DNA of 64,000 nt from Chitinophagaceae bacterium. Lineage in GTDB: Bacteria; Bacteroidota; Bacteroidia; Chitinophagales; Chitinophagaceae. The notes below the pieces were generated by a model. That model saw only the letters and a list, made by a program, of their open reading frames with translations. It did no database searches and had not been told where the DNA came from. Below, one piece after another: positions 8,197 through 18,577 of this stretch. The position numbers and the translations under genes are program-made. The stretch lies in the NCBI GenBank assembly GCA_016721085.1, contig JADKJI010000021.1, forward strand, positions 62,001 through 126,000, written 5' to 3'. Positions within the stretch are counted from its first letter, which is position 1, and every line of letters starts with the position of its first letter.

Positions 8197-9564
8197 ATGA
8201 AAAGATTCCTGACTTTACTTACTGCCTTGTGGCTCTTCGCTCCTTCATTGATGGCGCAGCATAAAGTGGTAGCAGATAAGATTGTAGCAATTGTTGGTGA
8301 CAAGATCATCCTGCGTTCGGACGTGTACAACGAAATTCTGGATAAGCAACGCCGTAATGAACCTGTTCCGGAAGATGCTCCCTGTGCCATTATGGATCAG
8401 ATACTGATCATCAAGGCGCTGATGTTACAAGCAGAGAAAGACTCAATCATTGTTGGTGATGAGGAAATTGATGCCATATTGGAAAATAAGATTCGTAGCT
8501 ATATCCAGATGTATGGTAGTAAGGAACAGCTGGAAGAAATTGCCGGTCGTACCGTTTACCAAATCAAGGAAGATTTCCGTCAGTCAGTAAAAGAAATGAA
8601 ACTGGCTGAAAGAATGAAAGATAAAGTGGTAGAGAATATCAAGATCACTCCACAGGAAGCAAAAGTTTATTGGGATAAAATTCCAAAAGACAGTTTGCCT
8701 TTTTATGAATCTGAAGTAGAAGTTGGTGAAATTGTAGTTTACCCAAAAGCAAGTCGTGATTTTGATAAATTATCAATCGATGAGCTGACAGATTTTAAAA
8801 AGCAAATTGAATCGGGACAGTCTAAGTTTGAAACGCTGGCTTCGATATATACAGAAGATCCGGGCAGCAAGAATAGTGGTGGTCAATATACTATCAACCG
8901 TACTGAAAAGAACTTCGATCCTACTTTTGTAAATCATGCTTTCAGATTGAAAGAAGGTCAGGTGTCGCCAGTATTCAAGTCTAAATTCGGCTATCACATC
9001 ATCCAAATGATACAGAGAAATGGTGATGATGCTGTGGTGCGTCATATTCTTCGTATCCCAAAAATTACAGAAACAGAAATTGCAATTGCAACAGCTAAGT
9101 TAGATACTGTAAGGGCCAAACTCATTTCTGGTACCGTTACATTTGGAGAAGCTACCAGCAAGTATAGTGAAAGCGAGATTTCTAAGAACTATGGTGGACT
9201 GAAGCAAAGTCCGACCAATGGTAGTAGCTATCTCACTATAGACCAATTAGATAAGGACCTGGTTTTGATGCTCGACAAGATGAAAGTAGGTGAGTATTCA
9301 AAGCCTGTAACTTATACTGATGAAACCGGTAAAAAGGCTACGCGTTTAGTATATCTTAAAACACGTACCGAACCACATCGTGAGAACTTCAAAGACGATT
9401 ATAACAGGATAGCTCAGAGGGCACTGGAACTTAAAAAGCAACAGGTTTTGGAAAAATGGTTCGCTACAAAATTACCGAACTACTACATCATGCTAGATGA
9501 TGAGTTCAAAACCTGCTCCAATTTGAAGAATTGGTGGCAATATGCCGCAAAGGTTTCTCAGTAA
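8197..9564 (+). CDS. SurA-like periplasmic peptidyl-prolyl isomerase
   Basis: A signal peptide (residues 1-21, ends LMAQ) directs this 455-aa protein to the periplasm. The N-terminal SurA-type helical domain (VVADKIVAIVGDKIILRSDV) is followed by a parvulin (PPIC) domain with FETLASIYTEDPGSKNSGG and FKSKFGYHIIQM, and a second degenerate parvulin region (FGEATSKYSES). SurA-type proteins chaperone unfolded outer-membrane proteins. It has its own promoter after the infB terminator. A second, unrelated-in-detail parvulin protein lies at 30773-32716. Confidence 0.9.
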   Translation: MKRFLTLLTALWLFAPSLMAQHKVVADKIVAIVGDKIILRSDVYNEILDKQRRNEPVPEDAPCAIMDQILIIKALMLQAEKDSIIVGDEEIDAILENKIRSYIQMYGSKEQLEEIAGRTVYQIKEDFRQSVKEMKLAERMKDKVVENIKITPQEAKVYWDKIPKDSLPFYESEVEVGEIVVYPKASRDFDKLSIDELTDFKKQIESGQSKFETLASIYTEDPGSKNSGGQYTINRTEKNFDPTFVNHAFRLKEGQVSPVFKSKFGYHIIQMIQRNGDDAVVRHILRIPKITETEIAIATAKLDTVRAKLISGTVTFGEATSKYSESEISKNYGGLKQSPTNGSSYLTIDQLDKDLVLMLDKMKVGEYSKPVTYTDETGKKATRLVYLKTRTEPHRENFKDDYNRIAQRALELKKQQVLEKWFATKLPNYYIMLDDEFKTCSNLKNWWQYAAKVSQ

Positions 9565-9712
9565 GTACAAACACCTAATTTTACAAAATTTTGCTGTAAG
9601 TCAGTAAGCGATTATAGCGTTTTCTTTAGCTTAGATAAGTATTTACGTTTAAGATATCCCTAAAAATGGGACCTAAACCTAAGTACTATTTGGTTTTGCT
9701 TAAGAAAACCGT

Positions 9713-12700
9713 ATGCAAAAGCAGCAACTAAAATCCGGTCCTCATGGAGGTTTTTCAACTACCCCGATAAACCTCTGCACAGATTCACAAGGTATCATCC
9801 TCGAAGCTTCTGAAGACTTTCTTTATGTTACAGGCAAGGTAATTTCTGAGATAAAGGGTATTTCAGTTATTGATATTGTAAGTCCAACGTCAAGAAAAAA
9901 AATTCAAGGATATACTAATTGGCGGACTTGATGCTGTTGATTCTCCCATTGAAATTATCATAAAGTCTGGAAGGAAAACTGTTTCCCTCACTTGTTCCAT
10001 TACGGGTAATGTAAAAAGGAAAGCAGAGAGTACTAAGTATAAATGGGAGGCTTCTGTTACTGCAAAAACACTGAGCAGAAATTCAAAAAAACTATCTGAT
10101 CAAAAAGCTAATACGGAAAGTAAGTATATAACCTTTCTGGAAACTTCGTCAGAAGGAATCTGGTGTATTGAAATTCCAGGAAAGGTTTCTATAGAGCAAT
10201 CATTCGAAGCTATATTGGAATATGTTGCTGTTAATGGTTATGTATCTGAATGCAATAAGACTTTTGCTAAGATGTATGGCTATGAAGATCCGTCTGAAAT
10301 GCTCGGTGTTCGTTTACCCGACTTGATGCCATTGGACGACGCCAACAACATTGCCTATTTATCAGCATTCGTAGCAGGTGGTTTTAAGATGGAGGATGCA
10401 GAATCGATGGAGTTGGATAAAGACGGCAATAAAAAATACTTTCTAAATAATCTTATAGGAATTGTAGAAGATAATTACCTGCTCCGTATTTGGGGTACAC
10501 AACGCGATATCACCCGTCAAAGGAATGTTGAAGAAGCCTTGAAGGAAAGTGAGGAGCGTTATAAGGCATTCATTCAGCAAAGTTCAGAAGGTATTTGGCG
10601 AATTGAGGGGATACCCGGAAAATTAAGTGAGTATACTGAAGATGCACTTATTGATGATATTTATAATTACGCTACAGTAGTAGAATGCAATGATGTTTTT
10701 GCAAAGACATTCGGCTACAAGCAGGCCAGTGAAGTGTGTGGTATGAAGCTTGATCTTTTACTTCCAAGATCTCTTCCTCAGAATATAGACTTCTTAAAGG
10801 AATTTATTCGTGCAGGGTATCGTGCCGAGAATATAGAATCTCATCAGGTGGATATAAACGGGCAATCTGTTTATACCATGAATAATCTTGTAGGGGTTGT
10901 GGAGAATGACTACCTGGTAAGAGTATGGGGTACGCAAAGTAATATTACAGCCCTGAAGCTTGCAGAAAATGAAGTATCTCTCCAGGAGAAACATTATAGA
11001 ACACTTTCGGAGAATGTTCCGGTAATGATATATCGGATAACTCCGGATTTTAAATTCAGTTATGTAAACCGGGCCGTAAAAGAAACCTTCAACCAACCCC
11101 CCGATATTTTTATCGGAAAATCTGCACTGGAAATTGGATTAGACAAGAAGAAATGGGAAAAATTGCAAGTAGTTGGAGAAAGGGTATTTACAACTGGAGT
11201 AGCGGAAAATTTTACTTTCAAGATTCCTTCGCTTAGTCGTCCCGGGAAGGAATATAATTTGCTTTTAACACTAACTCCAGAAATCGGTGAATCCGGAAAA
11301 GTTGAGTCGTTGATTGCTATTGCTAATGAAATATCTCCCCTTATCAAAGTACAGGAAGAACTGATCTATAAGGATCAACTTCTTTCAATGATAACAGATG
11401 TAACTAATCAGTTCCTGAAGCAGGATGATTATCAGAAAGTAGTTTCAAAAGCTATTGGCAGGTTAGGTGAAGCTTTTAAAGCCGATAGTATTTGCATTTT
11501 TGAAAACAGGAAGGAATCTGGAAAGCAGGATGTATTTGAGCTGACTTTTGATTGGAAAGGAAATGCTGAGAAACAATTGGTGGGAGAGGAAAAAGTTTAA
11601 GCATACCGGCCTCCATTCTAAATTCGATCATAAATAGTTTACCACTTGTTACTACAAAAGAAATAAGGACTTCCCAATTCCCAGAATGTGAGTTCCGCAC
11701 TTATCTGGAGAAGCATTCATTTACGGCAATGCTGCTTGTGCCCATAATTGTACAGCAATCTTGTTGGGGCTACCTGTTCTGGAAAGTGAAAAATGACCGG
11801 CATAACTGGATATCTGTAGAGAAAGATATGTTTGAAACATTTGCCATTACACTTGGGAATGCGTTGGAGAGAAAGTTAGCACAGCAGATTGTTCAGGAGA
11901 GTGAAGCCCGGTTCCGGCAATTGGCGGAAAACACACCAGTAATGATATGGGTATCTGATGAAGATGATAAAGTGTTTTATGTTAATAGAAGCTTTACCGA
12001 ATTCACAGGATTAGAAGCTAGTGATACTACAGATGAAGCCTGGGCAGAATTGATACATCCAGAAGATCATAAAGTTGCAATAAAGGAATATTCTCAATCT
12101 TTTGCGAAAAGAGAGCGCATATTGATTGAATACAGGGCAAGAAAAAAATCTGGTGAATATCGCTGGGTGATTGATGAGGCTATTCCAAGATTTTTGCCAG
12201 ATGGTAGTTTCTTGGGCTATATAGGCTCTTTTGTAGACATCCACGATCGGAAACTCATAGAAGAAAAGATAAGGTTCCAGGCAAGGGTGATGCAGGAAGT
12301 TTCAGAAGCAATTATTGCTCTTGACTTTGATAATAATGTGATCACCTGGAATAAGGGAGCTGAAAATGTTTATGGTATTCCTGCTGCCACAATCGTTGGG
12401 AAACCAATGAGTGACTATGTTAAGATGGAGTACCTGAATGATACTTATAAGTTAAGTCTTGAGCATCTCAATAAATATGGACATTGGAGTGGTGAATTGT
12501 ATTTTGACCGAAACGACGGCAAAAGAATTTACATTCATAGCGCAGTTACTTTCCTGACAGATGAGAAGGTAATCAGTATCGGATATGTTGGGAATAACAG
12601 GGATATTACCGATCGCAGAAAATCGGAAGAAGCACTTCGTATAAGTGAAGAGAGATACCGTTCTGTTGTAAATGCAATGGGTGAGGGTATTATAGTTTAC

Positions 12701-14965
12701 GACCGTGAAGGAGTAGTGATTGCAAGTAATAAAAGCGCGGAATCAATACTAGGTATAAGTGAAGAGTACAGAATGGGCAAACTGAATTTCGATTATAAGA
12801 TTGTTGCCATACATGAAGATGCCACTTCATTTCCTCCAGATCAATACCCTTTCAAGATTACACAACAAACAGGTAAGTCTTTGCAAGGCATAGTAATGGG
12901 AATTTATAAACCAGATGGAACACTCACATGGATATCGGTAAATACTGAACCTGTTTATTATACTGATCAGCGTGTTACTCCAGATGCTGTAGTAACCTCT
13001 TTTGTAGATATTACCCATACAAAGACCGCTGAACTGGAATTGCAGCATAATGAGCGTCAGTTACGTGAATATTCAGAAAGGATAAATAATATCCTTAATA
13101 GTATTACTGATGGATTCATTGCCATTGACAATGAAATGAAAGTGTTGCTATGGAACAGGGTTTTTGAAAAAACTACCGGTATAAGGTCGGTGGATGTAAT
13201 AGGAAAGAGAACAACTGATATTTTTCCTGGATTGGCTCAGGAGTATGTTGAGAAAATTAAAGAAGCGATTCATGATAAGAAGACTGTTTTCCTCGACTTC
13301 TATAGTACAAGGTTTAAGATATGGTTTGAAGTAAGCGCATTCCCTTCAGCACAAGGTTTGTTTATTTATTTCAGGGATATAACAAAACGGAAAAGGCAGG
13401 AGATGCTTTTAGCCTTAGAAAAGGAAACACTTGAAATGAATGCCCGCCATCAGACTTCTTTGAAGGATACCGCTGATTTTCTTCTAAGTGGCCTGGAAAG
13501 AGCATTTGAAGGGATGTTCTGTTCAGTATTAATAAAGCAGGCTGATGATAATACATTAGAAACACTTTCAGCACCAAGTTTACCTAAGCCTTATTCGGAT
13601 GCCATTAATGGCATTGCCATAGGTCCTAATAAGGGATCATGTGGAACAGCAATGTATCTTAAGCAGAATGTTATTGTTTCAGATATACAAGAGAGTGAGT
13701 TGTGGAACGATTTTAAAGTATTGGCGGAAAATAATGGTCTTCGCTCCTGCTGGTCCTTTCCAATATTCAGTTCGCAGAGTCAGCCTTTGGCCACTTTCGC
13801 TATATACTATTCAGAAATAAAAGAACCATCTGCAGAAGAATTCCCTGTAATTGAAAGGATGGTTAATATCCTCAGGATTATCATTGAGAATAAGCAATCG
13901 GAAGAAAAGATCAAGATCAGTAATGAGCGCTACCTGCTGGCAACCATGGCCACGAATGATGCTATCTGGGATGCTGACCTGATTGGCAACACAATTTATT
14001 GGGGTGAAGGTTTCCATACTTTATTTGGTTATAAGGCTGGTTACTTCCCAGATTTTAATGGTGTATGGGAGTCTTATATACACCCGCAGGATAAGAATCG
14101 TGTAATAGATGGTTTGGCCAGGTTTATTGATAGTAATAGTCAACATGTTTGGCAAGATGAATACCGTTTCAAAAAGGCAGATGGTAAATACGTATTGGTG
14201 AGCGATAGGGGCTTTCTCATTTATAATCAAATGGGCAAAGTGAGCCGGATGGTGGGTTCTATGCAGGATGTTACAGAGAAAAGGGAAATGGAGAAAAAAC
14301 TTCTGAAGCAACAATTGAATAAGCAGAAGCTGGTAGCACAGGCTGTTGTGGATGCACAGGAGAAAGAACGTTCTATTATCGGAAAGGAACTTCATGATAA
14401 TGTAAACCAGATTCTTTCTACTGCGAAGCTCTATCTGGAAGTGGCCAAGAGTGATGATAAGGAAAGGGATAACCTGATAGATATGAGTACCAAAAGCATC
14501 TCCGATGCTATAAATGAAATAAGAGCTATTTCAAGATCATTGGTGCCTTCAAGTATTGGTGATTTGGGTCTGGTAGAATCTATTCAGGACCTGGTTGATA
14601 GCATAAAATTTACCAGAAAGCTTCATGTAGAATTCTATCATCACGACTTGATAGATGATTTTTTACATGAGCCTTTAAAACTGATGTTGTTCCGGATTGC
14701 GCAGGAGCAAGTGAATAATGTGATTAAGCATTCGGGTGCAAAAAATATGGTGATAGAACTTTCGGCGGATAATGAATCGGTGAATATTTCCATATCAGAC
14801 GATGGTAAAGGCTTTGATCAGGAGATGGTGAAACAGAACAAGGGATTGGGATTGTTTAATATTACAAGCAGGGCCGAGCTCTTTAATGGAAAAGTTGATA
14901 TTATAACTGCACCCGGAAAAGGATGCACTTTAAATATACATGTACCTATTTCTTCAAACCTATAA
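9713..14965 (+). pseudogene. Large multi-PAS/GAF NarX-type sensor histidine kinase, two frame breaks
   Basis: One gene of about 1,750 codons is spread over three frames: 9713-9931, an open stretch with ATG at 10215 ending 11600, and a frame ending 14965 (ATG at 11729). The first break is at an A8 run (9895-9902; one A fewer restores the frame), the second at an A5 run near 11589-11593 (one A more restores it). The restored protein has about nine PAS domains and two GAF domains (about 11370-11890 and 13440-13895). It ends with a HisKA_3 domain (KELHDNV, His codon 14393) and an HATPase_c domain (DDGKGFD, GLGLFNI). No membrane segment is visible, so sensing is probably cytoplasmic. It would phosphorylate the NarL-type regulator that starts 10 nt downstream. 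Because the protein remains conserved across both breaks, sequencing error is more likely than decay. Confidence 0.85.
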
Positions 14966-14975
14966 ACACACTTTT

Positions 14976-15617
14976 ATGCAAAAGGTAAGTATTCTAATTG
15001 CTGACGATCACAAACTGATCCGTGAAACCTGGAGTTTCATACTAAATAACGATCCCCGTTTTGAGGTGGTTGCTGAATGCGGCGATTCAGAGGAAGCTGT
15101 TGAAGTAGCTAGAGTGAAACGCCCAAACATCATTTTGATGGACATCAACATGACACCCATTTCAGGATTCGAAGCCACTGAAAAAATCCGTAAGGTTTCT
15201 CCTGCTTCAAAAATTATCGGTGTTTCCATGCACTCTCAACCGGCATACGCTAAAAAGATGCTTCAGATTGGTGCCCGTGGATATGTAACAAAGAATTCAT
15301 CAAAGGAAGAGATGATTAAAGCCATCATGGAAGTGCAGAATGGCAACAAGTATATCTGCGACGAAATCAAGAACAATATATCTGAGCTGGTTCTTGAAGA
15401 AAACAAGGATACTCCAAATGTTAATGCACTTACTGAAAGGGAAATACAGATCATCAACCTGATTAAGGAAGGATTCTCTTCTAAGGAAATTGCTACCCAA
15501 TTGAATATTTCACTGAAAACAGTGGAAGTACACAGGCATAATATCCTTAAGAAACTGAAACTCAAGAACTCAGCCTCATTGGTGAACTTCATCAATAATA
15601 CGGCTACTTATATCTGA
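14976..15617 (+). CDS. NarL/FixJ-family response regulator
   Basis: The receiver domain (about 1-120) has the acidic pair Asp10-Asp11, the phospho-acceptor Asp56 (LMDINM) and Lys in VTKNSS. The LuxR-type helix-turn-helix follows (LTEREIQIINLIKEG, SSKEIATQLNIS, KTVEVHRHNI). The ATG at 14976 gives a 213-aa protein starting MQKVSILIADDH; a longer frame from 14940 would overlap the kinase gene and add a non-family leader. It starts 10 nt after the HisKA_3 kinase and is its evident partner. Target genes are unknown. Confidence 0.93.
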   Translation: MQKVSILIADDHKLIRETWSFILNNDPRFEVVAECGDSEEAVEVARVKRPNIILMDINMTPISGFEATEKIRKVSPASKIIGVSMHSQPAYAKKMLQIGARGYVTKNSSKEEMIKAIMEVQNGNKYICDEIKNNISELVLEENKDTPNVNALTEREIQIINLIKEGFSSKEIATQLNISLKTVEVHRHNILKKLKLKNSASLVNFINNTATYI

Positions 15618-15967
15618 TGTTTACACAGAAGTTAAGTAGTTAAAAGATTACCCGTAGAGGGTAAGCGGTTTACTATGTAGAACATAGGAATATGTATAGA
15701 TATGCTTGTAGGTGAGTCAATTAAATGAAATCTTACCGACGGTTTGCAATCTATCCCTATCTTATGAAATCCCGGTAAAATTGGTTCCATGAAAAACCGC
15801 AACCAGTCCCGGTATTGATCTTTTATCTTAATGAAAAACTGACCCCCCAATCCTATGAAGACTGAGGGGCCTTTTTTTTGCCCATTTACCCACATCCTCT
15901 ACAGCCTTTCGGCAATTTGATAATTCGGCTTACATTTGCGCTTTCCTGTACAACCGTAAATCTTTAC
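15618..15967. other. Intergenic region with terminator-like hairpin and purF-like gene promoter
   Basis: No gene is visible. A C-rich/G-rich imperfect hairpin around 15842-15870 followed by eight T (to about 15879) could terminate the kinase-regulator unit. A perfect TACATTTG box lies at 15931-15938, with TTTC at 15907-15910 20 nt upstream, 30 nt before the next ATG. The first 220 bp show no structure I can interpret. Confidence 0.5.
15907..15938 (+). promoter_or_regulatory. Promoter of the PurF-like gene
   Basis: TACATTTG at 15931-15938 fits the -7 consensus exactly; TTTC at 15907-15910 is a plausible weak -33 element. The box lies inside the longer open frame from 15878, which supports the ATG at 15968 as the real start. 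Confidence 0.6.
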
Positions 15968-17815
15968 ATGAGTGATGCTATAAAACATGAATGCGGGCTG
16001 GCATTCATTAGGTTACGTAAGCCATTCTCTTATTATCAGCAACAGTATGGTACGGTTCTTTGGGGCATAAATAAGCTCTACCTCCTTATGGAAAAGCAAC
16101 ATAACCGGGGGCAGGATGGAGCAGGCGTGGCTGCGGTTAAGTTAAATGTTGAACCTGGCTACCCTTTTTTACAGCGCATAAGAAGCAGCGCCCCACAGCC
16201 AATCGTTGATATTTTCACCAAGATCAATAATGAAGTAAAAGAACTCGAAAGGTTCCAAAGCGATATTACCCGTCATCCCGGATTGATGAAAGGGCATATT
16301 TCCTTTTTAGGTGAATTGTTACTGGGTCATCTTCGCTATGGCACCCAGGGAAAGAATAATGCAGAATTCTGTCATCCATTTATAAAGCGTAACACTATTC
16401 CAGCCCGTAATCTGGCGCTGGCAGGGAACTTCAATCTGGTAAATACCGATGAACTATTTGCATTGGTGAATATGGAACCGGGTGAATTCCAAAAGCAAAG
16501 TGACCTGGCCGCTATGATGGAAGTGATTCATCATTTCCTTGTAAAAGCTGATGAGGAATTTCCTGGAAACCTTGATGTGCTGAAGCTTCTACAAAAATCC
16601 GTTGCTCTTTTCGATGGTGGGTTCACTGTAGGTGGACTGCTGGGTAATGGGGATTCATTTGTTTTCAGGGATGCACACGGAATCAGGCCTGCCTATTACT
16701 ACATGGACGAAGATGTTGTGGTGGCAGCATCAGAAAGAGCCGCTATCCGTACTGTATTTAATGTTGCGGAGAATGAAGTACAGGAACTGATGCCAGGAAA
16801 AGGATTGATTGTAAAGGCTGATGGCTCTGTACAGGTTGAACAGGTTATTCCTGCTAAAGAACGAAAGGCTTGTAGTTTTGAAAGAATTTATTTCAGCCGT
16901 GGTAGCGATGAAAAAATCTATAGTGAACGTTCCGGATTGGGATATAACTTAAGTGAACAGGTGTTAAACGCCATCAATCACGACTTAAAGAATACAATCT
17001 TCTCTTTCATTCCGAATACAGCCGAAGTAGCTTTCTATGGCTTATTAAAAGGGATGGAAGATTATCTGAATAAGATCAAGATACAGCGGATCATGGCCTG
17101 GGGCAAGGACTTTGATGAAGAGAAACTGTCTGAAATGATCAACAGAAGAATTCGCGTAGAAAAAGTTGCCATCAAAGACGTAAAGCTCAGGACCTTTATT
17201 ACCGAAGATGCTAACCGGAATGAAATGGTGCAGCACGTTTATGATATCACCTATGGCACCGTTGCAAAAAATCAGGATACCCTTGTAGTTATCGACGACT
17301 CAATTGTAAGAGGTACTACGCTTAAGGAAAGCATTGTAAGGATGCTAGCCAGATTATCCCCTAAAAAAATTATTGTTGTTTCTTCAGCTCCTCAAATTAG
17401 ATACCCCGATTGTTATGGTATTGATATGAGTAAACTGGGAGACTTTATAGCTTTCAGAGCTGCAATAGCGCTTTGGAAAGATAGCGGTAAAGAAGATCAT
17501 CTTACAGTGCTTTATGAGAAAGTGAAAGAGATGCAAAGAACAGGTAACCTGCATACAGAAAATGTTGTTCAACAAGTATACAAGCCTTTCACTACAGAAC
17601 AATTATCGAATAAGATTGCTGAATTGATTACCCCTCAGGGATTGCCATTCCCGGTACAAGTGATATTCCAGACTATCGAATCTTTACATCTGGCTTGTCC
17701 TACAAATACCGGCGATTGGTATTTCACTGGTAATTATCCAACAACAGGAGGCAACAAGGTTGTGAACAAAGCATTCCTCAATTATATGGAAGGGAAAAAC
17801 GTGAGAGGGTATTGA
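15968..17815 (+). CDS. PurF-like amidophosphoribosyltransferase (long Bacteroidota form)
   Basis: PurF transfers glutamine-derived ammonia to PRPP, the first step of purine synthesis. The 615-aa protein has an N-terminal class II glutaminase domain with candidate nucleophile Cys9 after a short propeptide (HECGLAF), and the glutaminase signatures QHNRGQDGAG and LGHLRYGTQG. The C-terminal phosphoribosyltransferase domain carries the PRPP loop VVIDDSIVRGTT. It is about 100 residues longer than E. coli PurF, a form common in this phylum beside a shorter canonical PurF, so it may be a paralogue with a specialised role. Start 15968 is chosen from the promoter and from Cys9 needing a short propeptide. 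Confidence 0.85.
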   Translation: MSDAIKHECGLAFIRLRKPFSYYQQQYGTVLWGINKLYLLMEKQHNRGQDGAGVAAVKLNVEPGYPFLQRIRSSAPQPIVDIFTKINNEVKELERFQSDITRHPGLMKGHISFLGELLLGHLRYGTQGKNNAEFCHPFIKRNTIPARNLALAGNFNLVNTDELFALVNMEPGEFQKQSDLAAMMEVIHHFLVKADEEFPGNLDVLKLLQKSVALFDGGFTVGGLLGNGDSFVFRDAHGIRPAYYYMDEDVVVAASERAAIRTVFNVAENEVQELMPGKGLIVKADGSVQVEQVIPAKERKACSFERIYFSRGSDEKIYSERSGLGYNLSEQVLNAINHDLKNTIFSFIPNTAEVAFYGLLKGMEDYLNKIKIQRIMAWGKDFDEEKLSEMINRRIRVEKVAIKDVKLRTFITEDANRNEMVQHVYDITYGTVAKNQDTLVVIDDSIVRGTTLKESIVRMLARLSPKKIIVVSSAPQIRYPDCYGIDMSKLGDFIAFRAAIALWKDSGKEDHLTVLYEKVKEMQRTGNLHTENVVQQVYKPFTTEQLSNKIAELITPQGLPFPVQVIFQTIESLHLACPTNTGDWYFTGNYPTTGGNKVVNKAFLNYMEGKNVRGY

Positions 17816-17929
17816 TTTCATTTCTGGCCGAAAATTTGCTGTAAATAGCAAGTCCGTTATTGCCAATTGAAAAACCTGATTAAAAGAACTGAATATTTCT
17901 AATTCCTTTGATTGCAACTTCTTAACTTG

Positions 17930-17957
17930 AAGGGGAAATTATTTTCCCCTTTTTTTA
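17930..17957 (+). terminator. Terminator between the PurF-like gene and sixA
   Basis: A perfect 9-bp stem (17930-17938 with 17943-17951) and a TTAT loop lead into a T tract. The tract ends only 3 nt before the sixA start codon, so the hairpin also occupies the sixA leader. Confidence 0.75.
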
Positions 17958-17960
17958 TTT

Positions 17961-18452
17961 ATGAAGACTCTGTTTTTGGTAAGACATGCAAAGAGTAGTT
18001 GGGCTGAACCTGGTACTACTGATTTTGAAAGACCCTTAAACGACAGGGGCAAAAGAGACGCTGCCGATATGGGCAAACGTCTAAAATTAAGAGAAATCCA
18101 CTTTGACAGTATTATCTCCAGTCCGGCTTTAAGAGCTGAAAAGACCGCCATTCTATTTGCCCGCGAATTGGGCTACGACACAGAAGCTATAGTATGGGAG
18201 AAGAATTTATATCTGGCATCTCCGGAGACCATACTTGACACCATCAGTAAAGTGCCCGACACGGTAGACTCTCTGGCCATTTTTTGCCACAATCCAGGTA
18301 TAACAGAATTAGCTAATACACTATCTTCTGTGCGTGTAGATAATATGCCTACAGGCTCGGTTTATGCTGTGAGTTTTAATGGTGAATCCTGGAAAGAGTT
18401 TGAAAATGCCAGTCCCAGATTTCTCTTCTTCGATTATCCGAAATCGAGGTAA
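17961..18452 (+). CDS. sixA: SixA-type phosphohistidine phosphatase
   Basis: The 163-aa protein has the histidine phosphatase motif LVRHAKSSW (catalytic His9), the downstream SPALRAEKTA segment with the second Arg, and FCHNPGI with the second catalytic His. Length and motif order match SixA, which removes phosphate from His-containing phosphotransfer proteins; small-molecule substrates are also possible. The ATG is unusually close (3 nt) to the T tract of the preceding terminator, leaving no separate ribosome-binding region. Confidence 0.85.
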   Translation: MKTLFLVRHAKSSWAEPGTTDFERPLNDRGKRDAADMGKRLKLREIHFDSIISSPALRAEKTAILFARELGYDTEAIVWEKNLYLASPETILDTISKVPDTVDSLAIFCHNPGITELANTLSSVRVDNMPTGSVYAVSFNGESWKEFENASPRFLFFDYPKSR

Positions 18453-18577
18453 AACAGGGTATTAGAATTGTGGCTATTTGCATATTATTTTCCCTTAACT
18501 TTAATATCCCTTTATTTTCCGAGTTACCTCCCGAAAACAGTTTGTTCGAATCCTCTCACAGTACTAAACCTCATGCT

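Noticed and set aside
7671..8390. 239-codon minus-strand open frame across the infB end and the SurA-like start
   Set aside because: It covers two confidently identified genes, the infB terminator and a promoter box, and resembles no family.
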